A DNA stretch of 64,000 nucleotides from Paracoccus aerius (GTDB lineage: Bacteria > Pseudomonadota > Alphaproteobacteria > Rhodobacterales > Rhodobacteraceae): contig NZ_BNCL01000007.1 of NCBI RefSeq assembly GCF_014656455.1, positions 1 to 64,000 of the forward strand, read 5' to 3'. Below, in pieces: positions 33,457 through 42,178 of the stretch. A model generated the notes under the pieces. That model saw nothing but the letters and a program-made list of their open reading frames with translations. It was not told the origin of the DNA and made no database searches. Every line of letters starts with the position of its first letter. Position 1 is the first letter of the stretch. The position numbers were made by a program, and so were the translations under genes.

Positions 33457-33930
33457 ATGGCCGCCAGCATCGAACACCATCAACTGCCCTTGCCCCGCAT
33501 CGACGGCAACCTGCGCCTGCTGATCGTCGTCGCGCCCTATTACCGGCAGGTGGCCGACGGACTGGTCGCGGGCGCCCGCGCGGTAGCAGAATCCGCAGGC
33601 GCCGAGGTCGATCTGGTCGAGGTTCCCGGCGCGCTTGAGATCCCGACGGCAATTGCGCTAGCGGCCGCGGGCAACCTTTACGACGGCTATGTCGCGTTGG
33701 GCTGCGTGGTCCGGGGCGAAACGACCCATTACGACACGGTCTGCAATGACAGTTCCCGCGGGCTGACGCTGCTGGGCCTGCAGGGACATTGCATCGGCAA
33801 CGGCATCCTGACGGTCGAGAACCTGCCACAGGCCGAGGTTCGGGCCGATCCGCAGGGCCAGAACAAGGGCGGCGGTGCTGCGGCGGCGGCGCTGCACCTG
33901 ATCGCGCTGAAGCGTCGCTGGCAGGTTTGA
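33457..33930 (+). CDS. ribH: 6,7-dimethyl-8-ribityllumazine synthase
   Basis: A 157-residue RibH: VVAPYY, VPGALEIPTAIALAA, GCVVRGETTHYDTV and NGILTVEN. Condenses the ribB product with the pyrimidine intermediate to lumazine. AAGGAG overlaps the ribB stop, so coupled. A bidirectional terminator follows. Confidence 0.96.
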   Translation: MAASIEHHQLPLPRIDGNLRLLIVVAPYYRQVADGLVAGARAVAESAGAEVDLVEVPGALEIPTAIALAAAGNLYDGYVALGCVVRGETTHYDTVCNDSSRGLTLLGLQGHCIGNGILTVENLPQAEVRADPQGQNKGGGAAAAALHLIALKRRWQV

Positions 33931-33949
33931 CCGCCCGCGCCACGTCATG

Positions 33950-33977
33950 AAAAAGGGGGCCTTCCGGCCCCCTTTCC
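33950..33977. terminator. Bidirectional terminator between ribH and putA
   Basis: AAAAA-GGGGGCC, loop TTCC, GGCCCCC-TTT. It serves ribH on the plus strand and putA on the minus strand, where it is followed by TTTTT. Confidence 0.88.
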
Positions 33978-36900
33978 TTATCCCGCCAGCAGTGCCGCGT
34001 TGCCGCCCGCCGCCGTCGTGTCCACGCACAGGTGGCGTTCATGCGCGACATGGCCGAAGTCGGGCAGGCCAGTGATCAGTTGCACGATCTCTCCGTCCCG
34101 TGCGGCCAAGCCTTCGGCATAGGCGCGGCCCTGCGCCTCGTCGCCCCACCACAGCACCGCAGCCATGGCCGGCAGGCGCGTCAGGACATCGGGCGCAAGC
34201 GTGCCATCCGCGCCAACCGCATCACCGCCAAGCGCCGCAACGGCGGCCATCTGGGCGGCCACGGTGTCTGCACCCGGCCCCATGCACAGCACCGGCGGTC
34301 GCGTATGGGCCGTCAGGCGGTTCAACTCGCCAGTCGGGCCAGGCATCAGGCGCTCGTCGATCTTGCGCGAGACATGGGCCTCAAGCTGCGAACGGATGCG
34401 GGCTTCGTCGGCCTGGGCCTGCCAGTTTCCGGTGCCGCCGGCAGGTGCCCGGGGCGCGAAGAACCGGGGCACATAGCGCGGGCCGCCGGCCTTGGGGCCG
34501 GTCCCCGACAGCCCTTCGCCGCCAAAGGGCTGGCTGCCCACCACCGCGCCGATCTGGTTGCGGTTGACATAGATGTTGCCGACATGGACCGCGTCCGAGA
34601 TTTCCTGCACACGGCTGTCGATGCGGGTGTGCAGGCCGAAGGTCAGCCCGAAGCCGCGCGCGTTGATGTCGGCCACGACCCGGTCCAGCTTGTCGGCCTT
34701 GAAGGTCGCCACATGCAGGACCGGCCCGAAGATTTCGCGTTCCAGGTCGCCGATCCCGCCGACGCGCAGCATGGTGGGCGCGATGAAGGTTCCGCGCGAC
34801 GGCGCGTGCAGCTTGTGGATGACGCGGGTGCCGTTGCTGGACAGATAGCTTGCAATGTCGTCACGCGCGCGCGTGTCGATCACCGGGCCCACGTCGGTGG
34901 ACAGGTTCCAGGGATCGCCCACGACGAGTTCGTCCATCGCGCCCTTGATCATCTCGATCAGGTGGGGGGCGATGTCTTCCTGCACGTAAAGGCAGCGCAA
35001 GGCGGAACAACGCTGGCCCGCCGACCGGAAGGCGCCGTTCACGATGTCGCGGACCGCCTGTTCGGGCAGGGCGGTCGAATCGACGATCATGGCGTTCAGC
35101 CCGCCGGTTTCCGCGATCAGCGGCGTGCCGGGGGCCTGGTGCCCGGCCATCGTCCGCGCGATGGTCTGCGCGGTCGCGGTGGAGCCGGTGAAGACCATGC
35201 CGTTGACGCGCGGATCCTGCGACAGGGCGGTGCCCACCACGCTGCCGCGCCCGGTCAGCATCTGCAGGGCGGCAAGCGGCACTCCGGCCTGGTGCATCAG
35301 CCTGACGCCCAGGGCCGCGATGATCGGCGTCGCCTCGGCGGGTTTCGCGATCACCGCGTTGCCCGCCATCAGCGCAGCCGCGATCTGGCCGGTGAAGATC
35401 GCCAGCGGGAAGTTCCAGGGGCTGATCGCACCGACGATGCCGCGGGGGGCGCCGGGATTCGTCTCGCCCTCGGCCGCGTAATAGCGCAGAAAGTCGACCG
35501 CCTCGCGCAGTTCGGCCACGGCGTCGGCCAGCGACTTGCCGGCCTCGCGCGCAAGGATGCCGAAGATCGGGCCGAAGTTCTCCTCGTAGAGGTCGGCCGC
35601 GCGGCGCAGGACGGCGGCGCGTTCCGACGCGGGCGCGTCCCAGATACGGGCATCGTCGATGGCGCGGGCGGTGGTTGCGGCATCGGCCATCAGGACCGAG
35701 GCCAGGCGTTCGCCCGTGGCGGGGTTCACCACCTCATGCGCCTCGCCCGTGGGCAGGGATACGGTCAGCGGCGCCACGTCGGACAGCGCAACATCCCGCG
35801 CCGCGTTGATCCGCGCCAGGGTCTGTTCGTCCGACAGGTCGAACCCAACCGAATTGCGGCGCGAGGAACCGAACAGGTCCGCCGGGGCCAGCAGGGATGC
35901 GGGGGCCTTGGCGGTGGCAAGCGCATCAAAGGGATCGCGCGCCACTTCCTCGGGCGTGACGGTCTCATCGACGATCTGGTTCACGAAGCTGCTGTTCGCG
36001 CCGTTTTCCAGCAGGCGGCGCACCAGATAGGCCAGAAGGTCGCGATGCGCGCCCACAGGGGCGTAGATGCGGCAGCGGCCGCCCGTCTTGCGCAGCACGA
36101 TGTCGTGCAGGCGCTCTCCCATGCCGTGCAGTCGCTGGAATTCGAACCGAATGTCGCCGGCCATTTCCAGGATCGCGGCGACGGTATGGGCGTTGTGGGT
36201 GGCGAATTGCGGATAGATCCGGTCGGCATAGCCGATAAGCTTGCGGGCATTGGCGATATAGCTGACATCGGTCGCAACCTTGCTGGTGAACAGCGGAAAG
36301 CCCGGATGCCCCTCGACCTGGGCGCGCTTGACCTCGCTGTCCCAATAGGCGCCCTTGACCAGGCGCACCATGATGCGGCGGTCCAGCCGGGTCGCGGTCT
36401 CATGCAGCCAGTCGATGGTCTGGCTGGCGCGCTTGCCATAGGCCTGCACCACCACGCCGAACCCGTCCCATCCGGCCAGCGAGGGGTCGGACAGCACCGC
36501 CTCGATGACCTTCAGCGACAGGACCAGGCGGTCCTGTTCCTCGGCGTCGATGTTCATGCCCATGCCGGCGGCCTTGGCCTGCCGAGCAAGGCGCAGCACG
36601 ACGGGCACCAGCTCGCGCATGACGCGGCCTTCCTGCGCAACCTCGTATCTCGGATGCAGCGCCGACAGCTTGATCGAGATGCCGGGATTTTCCTCGACCG
36701 AGCCCTTGTCGCAAGCCTTGGCGATCGCGGCGATGGCGTCGGCATAGGCGCGGTCATAGCGGGCGGCGTCGGCCCCGGTCATCGCGGCCTCGCCCAGCAT
36801 GTCATAGCTGTAGGTGAAGCCCTGCGCCTCGCGCGTCTTGGCACGCGACAGGGCGTCGTTGATGGTCTGGCCCAGCACGAACTGGCGGCCCATTTCCTTC

Positions 36901-37379
36901 ATGGCCCGGCCCACGGCGGTGCGGATCACCGGCTCGCCCAGGCGGCGCACCATGCGGCGCAGCGTGCCCGCCTGGTCGTCGTCCAGCACCTTGCCCGTCA
37001 ACATCAGGGCCCAGGTGGATGCGTTGACCAGCGAGGACGATGCCTCGCCCAGGTGCTTGCCCCAATCGGACGGGGCGATCTTGTCCTCGATCAGGGCGTC
37101 GATGGTGATCTTGTCGGGGACGCGCAGCATCGCCTCGGCCAGGCACATCAGGGCGACGCCTTCGCGCGTGGACAGGCCGTATTCCGACAGGAAATGCTCC
37201 ATCAGGGACGGACGCGCCTCGGCCCGGATGCGGCGGACCAGGTCGGCCGCGCGGGCGGTGATGGCGGCGCGGGCGGCGGGCTGCAGGCCGGCCTGGGCCG
37301 TCAGGTGTTCCAGAAGCTGCGCTTCGTCAGCAAACTTGGCCTGGGTGGAAAAGACGCTGGGGCTGACGGAAGACGACAT
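33978..37379 (-). CDS. putA: Bifunctional proline dehydrogenase / L-glutamate gamma-semialdehyde dehydrogenase
   Basis: A 1133-residue PutA without the N-terminal ribbon-helix-helix DNA-binding domain. Proline dehydrogenase barrel (about 80-470) with GSVEENPGISIKLSALHPRY, DAEEQDRLVLSLKV and RLVKGAYWDSEVKRAQ for FAD and proline. The P5C dehydrogenase part (about 560-1000) has SPWNFPLAIFTGQIAAAL, ETGGLNAMIVD (Glu) and FRSAGQRCSALR (catalytic Cys). A C-terminal fold of about 120 residues follows. Oxidises proline to glutamate with substrate channelling, membrane-associated when reduced. Regulation is likely by the divergent Lrp-type protein. Confidence 0.97.
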   Translation of the reverse strand: MSSSVSPSVFSTQAKFADEAQLLEHLTAQAGLQPAARAAITARAADLVRRIRAEARPSLMEHFLSEYGLSTREGVALMCLAEAMLRVPDKITIDALIEDKIAPSDWGKHLGEASSSLVNASTWALMLTGKVLDDDQAGTLRRMVRRLGEPVIRTAVGRAMKEMGRQFVLGQTINDALSRAKTREAQGFTYSYDMLGEAAMTGADAARYDRAYADAIAAIAKACDKGSVEENPGISIKLSALHPRYEVAQEGRVMRELVPVVLRLARQAKAAGMGMNIDAEEQDRLVLSLKVIEAVLSDPSLAGWDGFGVVVQAYGKRASQTIDWLHETATRLDRRIMVRLVKGAYWDSEVKRAQVEGHPGFPLFTSKVATDVSYIANARKLIGYADRIYPQFATHNAHTVAAILEMAGDIRFEFQRLHGMGERLHDIVLRKTGGRCRIYAPVGAHRDLLAYLVRRLLENGANSSFVNQIVDETVTPEEVARDPFDALATAKAPASLLAPADLFGSSRRNSVGFDLSDEQTLARINAARDVALSDVAPLTVSLPTGEAHEVVNPATGERLASVLMADAATTARAIDDARIWDAPASERAAVLRRAADLYEENFGPIFGILAREAGKSLADAVAELREAVDFLRYYAAEGETNPGAPRGIVGAISPWNFPLAIFTGQIAAALMAGNAVIAKPAEATPIIAALGVRLMHQAGVPLAALQMLTGRGSVVGTALSQDPRVNGMVFTGSTATAQTIARTMAGHQAPGTPLIAETGGLNAMIVDSTALPEQAVRDIVNGAFRSAGQRCSALRCLYVQEDIAPHLIEMIKGAMDELVVGDPWNLSTDVGPVIDTRARDDIASYLSSNGTRVIHKLHAPSRGTFIAPTMLRVGGIGDLEREIFGPVLHVATFKADKLDRVVADINARGFGLTFGLHTRIDSRVQEISDAVHVGNIYVNRNQIGAVVGSQPFGGEGLSGTGPKAGGPRYVPRFFAPRAPAGGTGNWQAQADEARIRSQLEAHVSRKIDERLMPGPTGELNRLTAHTRPPVLCMGPGADTVAAQMAAVAALGGDAVGADGTLAPDVLTRLPAMAAVLWWGDEAQGRAYAEGLAARDGEIVQLITGLPDFGHVAHERHLCVDTTAAGGNAALLAG

Positions 37380-37489
37380 GGCCTGACTCCTTGACTGGTC
37401 CGGCGGAGTTATCAGAGAATGTCTAGGCCGTGTGCCTGAAGATGAAGATCGTCCTGGGCAGATCGAACAATTGCGGAAGGATCCTCAGG

Positions 37490-37957
37490 ATGAATGTCAA
37501 GCTGGACGCCTATGACCGCAGGATTCTGGCCGAACTGACGCGCAACGCCCGCATCCCGGTGGCCGAGCTGGCCCGAAAGGTCGGCCTGTCCAAGACGCCG
37601 ATCACCCTGCGCATCAAGCACCTGGAGGAGATCGGCCTTATCACCGGTTATCGCGCGATCCTGTCGCCGCTGAAGCTTGGCCTGACTCATGTCACCTATG
37701 TCGAGGTCAGCATGAGCGACACCCGGGAGGCCGCGCTGCAACAGTTCAACGCCGCCGTCCGCGCCATTCCCGAGATCGAGGAATGCTACATGATCGCCGG
37801 CGGCTTCGACTATCTGATCAAGGTCCGCTCGCGCGACATGGCCGATTTCCGGCGCATCATGGCGGAGAAGATCTCGGGCCTGCCGCATATCAGCAACACG
37901 TCAAGCTATGTGTCCATGGAGGCGGTGGTGGAGCAGACCTTCACCCTGGGCGAATAG
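37490..37957 (+). CDS. Lrp/AsnC-family regulator, likely PutR
   Basis: A 155-residue regulator: N-terminal winged HTH (LDAYDRRILAELTRNARIPV and ELARKVGLSKTPITLRIKHL, about 5-50) and a C-terminal RAM domain (about 70-145) with GGFDYLIKVRSRDMADFR. Divergent from putA with 110 bp between; the arrangement matches putR-putA of alphaproteobacteria, where the regulator activates putA with proline. The ATG at 37,490 gives MNVKLDAYDRR, typical. Confidence 0.9.
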   Translation: MNVKLDAYDRRILAELTRNARIPVAELARKVGLSKTPITLRIKHLEEIGLITGYRAILSPLKLGLTHVTYVEVSMSDTREAALQQFNAAVRAIPEIEECYMIAGGFDYLIKVRSRDMADFRRIMAEKISGLPHISNTSSYVSMEAVVEQTFTLGE

Positions 37958-37994
37958 ACCGCAGGATGGCAGCAGGGCCAGGATGACGTGAAAG

Positions 37995-38008
37995 TGGCGG
38001 AGAGGGTG
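37995..38008 (+). repeat. Left attachment site
   Basis: TGGCGGAGAGGGTG, identical to the 3' end of tRNA-Ser at 47,947-47,960 (read on the plus strand). Identity stops sharply on both sides. Confidence 0.85.
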
Positions 38009-38017
38009 CCCGCCATA
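38008..38017 (-). repeat. Inverted copy of the integrase-arm-like repeat
   Basis: GCCCGCCATA; its complement TATGGCGGGC matches the start of the tandem repeat at 38,137. Adjacent to the left attachment core. Confidence 0.5.
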
Positions 38018-38136
38018 TTAGGGTTGCTTCGCAGTCCTTACAGGGACTTTGAAGCCTTATAACACATTATATCATAGAAATTTTTTGACCATGATCTTCC
38101 CGTGAGTTGCGGTGAAATCCAATGGGATGCTATAGC

Positions 38137-38160
38137 TATGGCGGGTATTATAGCGGGTAA
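38137..38160 (+). repeat. Two tandem 12-bp repeats, candidate integrase arm sites
   Basis: TATGGCGGGTAT then TATAGCGGGTAA, ending 3 bp before the integrase ATG. A third copy is at 47,893-47,904 near the right end. Confidence 0.62.
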
Positions 38161-38163
38161 GAG

Positions 38164-39462
38164 ATGCCGAAGGCTGCAAGGGAACTGTCCGCGCTTGAAG
38201 TCAAGCGCCTGCAACATTCGGGCAAGGGGAAGAATGTCACCTTCGCAGTTGGTGGCGTGTCGGGGCTACTGTTGCAAATTACCCCCTCCGGCGGGCGCAC
38301 ATGGCTGTTGCGCGTCGTCGTCGGAAACAGGCGGCGGGAAATTGGGCTGGGCGGCTATCCCGAGGTGACGCTTGCTGTTGCCCGTGACCGCGCCCGCGAG
38401 ATCAAGGACCAGATACGGCGCGGCATAGACCCTGTGGAAGAACGGAAGGCGGCGAAGGCGGCGCTGGTCGCGGCCCAGCGCAGGGGGCTATCCTTCGCGG
38501 ATGCCGTTGAGCGATACCTTGCGGCGAAGCTGGACGCCTTCAAGAACCCCAAGCATCGCCAACAATGGCGCAACACCCTCGAAACCTATGCCATGCCGGA
38601 ACTGGGAGAAATGCTGGTGCAGGACATTACGGTTCAGGACGTGCTGCGGGTTCTGGAACCGCTCTGGCAAGCAAAGACGGAAACGGCCTCACGACTGCGC
38701 GGACGAATAGAGGCGGTGCTGTCATGGTCCACGGTGTCCGGGCACCGCACGGGCGACAATCCGGCGCGCTGGGCGGGCAACCTGAAAGAACTGCTGCCCA
38801 CGCCATCCAAGGTTGCCAAGGGCGACAATCACCCGGCATTGCAGATAGACGATGCGCCGCGCTGGTTCGCAGCCATACGGGCCAAGCAGGGAATTGGCAG
38901 TCGGGCGCTGGAATTCGCGGCGCTGACCGCTGCCCGATCACAAGAGGTGCGCGGCGCGTGCTGGGATGAAATCGACCTTGATGCCGCAATGTGGGTTATT
39001 CCGGCGGAACGAATGAAGATGGACCGCGAACACCGGGTGCCCCTGACTGCTGAAGCGGTCTCGCTGCTGAAGGCTCTTCCGCGCTTTTCAGGCAATGCGC
39101 TGGTCTTCCCGGCACCGCGGGGCGGTAGAATGTCCGACATGACGTTGAGTGCGGCCATGAAACGGCTGCACGAGGCCGAAACCAAGAAAGACCTGCCCGG
39201 GTACATAGACCGGGTAAGCAAGCGTCCTGCGGTTCCCCACGGCTTGCGCAGCACCTTCCGCGACTGGGTTGCCGAACGGACCCACTTCCCCGGCGATATG
39301 GCGGAAATGGCCTTGGCGCACCGGCTGGCAAATGCGGTGGAAGCGTCTTACCGGCGCGGAGATATGGTGGAGAAGCGGCGGACCATGATGCAAGCTTGGG
39401 CGGATTATCTGACCGGCACAGGAGCCGGAAGCAATGTCATCAGCATCGGAGCGCGGGGCTGA
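38164..39462 (+). CDS. Tyrosine-type site-specific integrase (P4-like, DUF4102 N-terminus)
   Basis: A 432-residue integrase: N-terminal DUF4102/Arm-binding domain (GVSGLLLQITPSGGRTWLLR, GGYPEVTLAVARDRA), SAM-like core-binding domain (about 105-200) and catalytic domain with Arg in LTAARSQEVRG, HGLRSTFRDW (HxxR), LAHR and nucleophile Y396 in EASYRR. All catalytic residues are present, so it is likely active. It catalyses insertion and excision at tRNA-Ser. Arm-like repeats overlap its upstream region, which suggests self-control. Confidence 0.94.
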   Translation: MPKAARELSALEVKRLQHSGKGKNVTFAVGGVSGLLLQITPSGGRTWLLRVVVGNRRREIGLGGYPEVTLAVARDRAREIKDQIRRGIDPVEERKAAKAALVAAQRRGLSFADAVERYLAAKLDAFKNPKHRQQWRNTLETYAMPELGEMLVQDITVQDVLRVLEPLWQAKTETASRLRGRIEAVLSWSTVSGHRTGDNPARWAGNLKELLPTPSKVAKGDNHPALQIDDAPRWFAAIRAKQGIGSRALEFAALTAARSQEVRGACWDEIDLDAAMWVIPAERMKMDREHRVPLTAEAVSLLKALPRFSGNALVFPAPRGGRMSDMTLSAAMKRLHEAETKKDLPGYIDRVSKRPAVPHGLRSTFRDWVAERTHFPGDMAEMALAHRLANAVEASYRRGDMVEKRRTMMQAWADYLTGTGAGSNVISIGARG

Positions 39463-39477
39463 TGCAACGGGTTGCAA
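39462..39477. promoter_or_regulatory. Island palindrome, copy 1
   Basis: A-TGCAAC-GG-GTTGCA-A: one mismatch to the symmetric TTGCAAC-N2-GTTGCAA. Begins on the last base of the integrase stop codon. Confidence 0.55.
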
Positions 39478-39783
39478 ATCGCTTTCCTCCGGAAGCGTCT
39501 TCCTATCAGCGCAAATTCTGCGCCAATTATGCATTTACTTTCGTGCAGGGTCCTGCATTTCGGCCGTGACAATTAAAGGAACAGCGAAAGCGGATTAGAC
39601 GTCAGTACAGAGGATTGTTACTTATCCGGCTAAACATCTAGCTTCCAGTTTCCAATATGAATTGCAACTTGTTGCAAATTAGTGTGTTGACGATGAATTT
39701 AGGGAGTAGTATTTTACGATATTGACCTGATTTGTTTTCGAATATATCTCGCCCTTGGAACCTATCCAATGCGGTGAGTAACT
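39463..39783. other. AT-rich intergenic region with two palindromes
   Basis: 321 bases between the integrase and the AlpA-like gene without a convincing reading frame. It holds copies 1 and 2 of the TTGCAAC-N2-GTTGCAA palindrome, and an A/T-rich stretch before the AlpA-like gene that would suit a promoter. Confidence 0.6.
39662..39677. promoter_or_regulatory. Island palindrome, copy 2
   Basis: TTGCAAC-TT-GTTGCAA, perfect 7-bp arms, about 107 bp upstream of the AlpA-like gene. Confidence 0.68.
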
Positions 39784-39975
39784 ATGAATACCCAGGCCAT
39801 TTTTCTAAATGCTGCTCAACTTGCTGCCCGTCACGGCGAACACCCTTTAACTCCGTGGAAACGTCTGAGGGCTGATCCCACTTTTCCCAAGCCGTATCGG
39901 TTTTCGGCGCGCCGCACAGTCTGGAAAATAGAAGAGATAGTGGAGTGGGAAAACTCGAAGAAACTAACCGAATAA
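39784..39975 (+). CDS. AlpA-like excisionase / HTH regulator
   Basis: A 63-residue protein with a MerR/AlpA-like winged HTH: LNAAQLAARHGEHPLTPWKR, FPKPYRFSARRTVWKIEEIV and EWENSKK. The FPKP...R...W...EIxxW pattern is typical of AlpA proteins, which act as excisionases or activators of integrase genes in P4-type islands. It lies 321 nt after the integrase on the same strand and is the most likely ligand of the nearby palindrome, though that is untested. Confidence 0.78.
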   Translation: MNTQAIFLNAAQLAARHGEHPLTPWKRLRADPTFPKPYRFSARRTVWKIEEIVEWENSKKLTE

Positions 39976-39978
39976 AAA

Positions 39979-40007
39979 CCCCGCCCAAGCGGCAAGCACG
40001 GGCGGGG
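39979..40007 (-). terminator. Hairpin after the AlpA-like gene
   Basis: CCCCGCCC, 13-nt loop, GGGCGGGG. The T-run (TTTTTATT) lies on the minus-strand side, so it would terminate leftward transcription best. It could also end the AlpA-like transcript, whose stop is 4 nt upstream. Confidence 0.6.
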
Positions 40008-40072
40008 CATAGTCTCTTGACAGGTAAATTGAGACTATCTCTCGCCCTTGATCCATTCAAGGAGCATTTACC

Positions 40073-40396
40073 ATGCCATCGCATAAAAATCCAAGCGACG
40101 TGCGACATTATACGGTCCACAACACCAGAGCGGCGCAGGCAAATCAGTTTTCACTTGGGCCGACGCGAGAGCGGGCGGCCCTAGAGGCTCTAATCCGAGG
40201 TGGTTCTGCCGGAGCGTCTTTCTACGATGATCCTGCTCCACGCTGGGCAAGTTCGGTCTTCCTGCTGCGGAAAAGAGGCCTAGATATTTTGACCGCCAAG
40301 GAGCCACATGGCGGATTATACCAAGGAACCCACGCTCGATATTTCTTGCGGTCGATTGTGGTTCCGGTTCCTGCGTCCGTCACGGAGACGGAATGA
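40073..40396 (+). CDS. Small winged-helix-like protein (HTH_39 type)
   Basis: A 107-residue protein. RERAALEALIRGGSAGASFY, SSVFLLRKRGLDILTAKEPH and GGLYQGTHARYFLRSIV follow the pattern of small winged-helix proteins from alphaproteobacterial prophages and islands (helix, helix, LRxRGLDI-x-T beta wing). AAGGAG is 7 nt before the ATG. The next gene's ATG overlaps its stop (ATGA). Regulatory or DNA-binding role inferred. Confidence 0.65.
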   Translation: MPSHKNPSDVRHYTVHNTRAAQANQFSLGPTRERAALEALIRGGSAGASFYDDPAPRWASSVFLLRKRGLDILTAKEPHGGLYQGTHARYFLRSIVVPVPASVTETE

Positions 40397-40683
40397 TGTC
40401 GGAGGCCTTTGCTGTTCAGGAAGATGCGAATGGCTATGACCGGTCTTTCCTTCGTCCGAGTGCCTACCCGGCGATACCACTCTTCACCCAACCCTGCGCA
40501 CGGTGGCTGGGTGCCGGGCCAGAGGTCGATGGGGGCGCCTACACGTTTCAGACTGCCCGCGACATCCTTCCGTGGCTCTGGGGGCAAAAAAAGGCCCTTC
40601 TGGCGTGGCAGGGTGCGGCGCGAGCTATCAGACGCCCTGCTAGCTGTTCTTTTCACCCAGTGCAATCCGTTGCAGCGCAATAG
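40393..40683 (+). CDS. Hypothetical protein in the island
   Basis: A 96-residue product, translationally coupled to the upstream gene by a 4-nt overlap. No recognised domain; the middle carries an aromatic-rich stretch (ILPWLWGQKKALLAW). Coding potential rests on coupling and continuous frame, so it is only moderately supported. Confidence 0.45.
   Translation: MMSEAFAVQEDANGYDRSFLRPSAYPAIPLFTQPCARWLGAGPEVDGGAYTFQTARDILPWLWGQKKALLAWQGAARAIRRPASCSFHPVQSVAAQ
40660..40675. promoter_or_regulatory. Island palindrome, copy 4 (degenerate)
   Basis: G-TGCAAT-CC-GTTGCA-G: keeps TGCAA and GTTGCA with the same 2-bp centre, 20 bp upstream of the next gene's ATG. Confidence 0.4.
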
Positions 40684-40694
40684 GGGTATAAACA

Positions 40695-41216
40695 ATGGGG
40701 CGTGACCGCAGGAACGAAATCCGGACAGAGCACTTCACAAAAATGGTTAGAAATCTGATGGCGACGCCCGCTTGGCGTGAATTGTCGCCCGTTGCCCAAT
40801 CCTTATATCCTTGGCTGAAGCTGGAATGGGGCGGGCCAAGCGCAAACAACAACGGGAAAATCCGGCTTTCTGTGCGTCAGGCGGCTGATTGCATGGGATG
40901 CAGCATAAACACGGCGGCAAAAGCATTCCGAGACCTTCAAGGCAAGGGCTTTATCCATGTGCAGGAACCGGCCCGCTTGGGAGTGGGAGGAGAAGCGAAA
41001 TCACCCTGCTATGAGATTACCGAACTAGCAATGCCAGGGCAGGTTTCAGGCCGGAAGCAATATCTGCAATGGTCGTCTGGAAACGACTTCCCTGTTGTAA
41101 AGGCAAACCACCCAGGGCCATGCCGGAAGAGGGAAAAAACAGAACCCCGTCTTAAGGCTGACGACAGCGCTGTCATACATTTTGATATGCATCCCCGGCG
41201 CACGTCACAGAAATGA
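40695..41216 (+). CDS. Winged-helix protein, possibly replication or regulation related
   Basis: A 173-residue protein. Residues about 15-110 form a replication-initiator-like helix-turn-helix: FTKMVRNLMATPAWRELSPV, SLYPWLKLEWGG, IRLSVRQAADCMGCSINTAA and KAFRDLQGKGFI. The start motif R-T-E-HFTKM followed by a 'cut and tile' helix is typical of small Rhodobacterales plasmid or phage proteins with an HTH. The rest is polar with no domain. A palindrome copy lies just upstream. Exact role unknown. Confidence 0.65.
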   Translation: MGRDRRNEIRTEHFTKMVRNLMATPAWRELSPVAQSLYPWLKLEWGGPSANNNGKIRLSVRQAADCMGCSINTAAKAFRDLQGKGFIHVQEPARLGVGGEAKSPCYEITELAMPGQVSGRKQYLQWSSGNDFPVVKANHPGPCRKREKTEPRLKADDSAVIHFDMHPRRTSQK

Positions 41217-41416
41217 ATACGGCTTGTCTTAATAGTTGTGACGATTTGTCAGTTTTTTGGCTCCTTCACGTCACAGCTTTTGCGACATCCTTATCTACCA
41301 GTATGGGAGGCAGGAAGAATAGCCCAACTTCCTGACACCAACCGCTCGCCGGTGAGAAGGCGGCTCCGGCCAAACAGATGCCCGAAGCGCATCAGCTATC
41401 GAGAGGAAACCTAATC

Positions 41417-41869
41417 ATGAACATCAATGATGACTGGAAACTGTCCCTGCATAAGGAGGAATTGCGAGCGTTGAAAAGTGGACTGATCACGGAACAAGAC
41501 TTCAGGGCTATGATGTCCGGCAATACCGAGGCTGTTGCCCGCTGGGACAGGATATGCGGTGAGGTAAGCCGTGAGATGGGCAAGGCGCTTACACGCGACC
41601 CGATGGAGGGCATAAAGGTGCTCCCCGATTGGCCATATATTGGGACTAGTCCGTCAGGTCCGTCCGAGTGTTTTGCAGGGGGCACGGAGGACAGCCTTGA
41701 CCCCCGCCCGGATGCCGATAGTCCATCTGAAGCATCCGAATATCCTGTACTCCCCTACGACGATGACGACGATGGCGGCTGCCCCCCTGGCGATACCGCT
41801 AGCCCGTATCAAGAACTATCTCTGTCCGCCCAGCGCCTAGAGGATAAACGCCAGCGAGAAGAAGGGTGA
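41417..41869 (+). CDS. Hypothetical protein with acidic C-terminus
   Basis: A 150-residue product: a helical N-terminal part (LHKEELRALKSGLITEQDFR) and a disordered tail with DDDDD and several Pro/Ser stretches. GAGAGG precedes the chosen ATG. No family recognised. The acidic tail could mimic DNA or bind a basic partner; that is speculation. It follows 200 nt without a gene. Confidence 0.55.
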   Translation: MNINDDWKLSLHKEELRALKSGLITEQDFRAMMSGNTEAVARWDRICGEVSREMGKALTRDPMEGIKVLPDWPYIGTSPSGPSECFAGGTEDSLDPRPDADSPSEASEYPVLPYDDDDDGGCPPGDTASPYQELSLSAQRLEDKRQREEG

Positions 41870-41873
41870 AAGG

Positions 41874-42062
41874 ATGCAGCCTCTTTTGATCGCGGTCATC
41901 GCGGCCTATTTGATTGCGGGTCGGTTGTGGTGGCTCCGGATAATCGACGGGCTGACAAGACACCGTCTGGAAGGTGGCGCGCTGACCTGCTTGCCGACGA
42001 TGCGCGCAGCGATGTTTCCCATCCCAACCCGACGGGAACATTCACCCTTCTCTGGCAGCTAA
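41874..42062 (+). CDS. Very small membrane protein (uncertain)
   Basis: A 62-residue product beginning with one hydrophobic helix (LLIAVIAAYLIAGRLWWLRI). GAAAGG lies just before the ATG and the gene starts 4 nt after the upstream stop, so coupling is likely. The second half is less protein-like and may be frame-altered relative to an ancestor. Confidence 0.42.
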   Translation: MQPLLIAVIAAYLIAGRLWWLRIIDGLTRHRLEGGALTCLPTMRAAMFPIPTRREHSPFSGS

Positions 42063-42084
42063 CGTTCGGCCTCGGCTGGCTATC

Positions 42085-42126
42085 GGGTAGGTTAGCACAT
42101 TCCGCAAACTTGCCGAGAACCTACCC
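42085..42126. repeat. Inverted repeat GGGTAGGTT / AACCTACCC
   Basis: Perfect 9-bp arms with a 24-nt loop, 22 nt after the small membrane protein gene. The same GTAGGT/ACCTAC word returns at 42,265-42,281, and AACCTAC once more near 42,235. Confidence 0.6.
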
Positions 42127-42178
42127 ATCCGGGATACTCTATAAGTTCTTGATAACATACAGTTCCTGTGTCTCTCTG

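Noticed and set aside
34032..37394. 1120-codon open frame on the plus strand opposite putA
   Set aside because: Mirror frame of putA; no recognisable domain.
38033..38048. Small AGTCC/GGACT hairpin near the left island end
   Set aside because: Too short to assign a role; probably chance or part of the integrase leader.
40068..40307. 79-codon minus-strand frame opposite the small winged-helix gene
   Set aside because: The plus-strand gene has RBS, coupling and a family pattern; this one has none.
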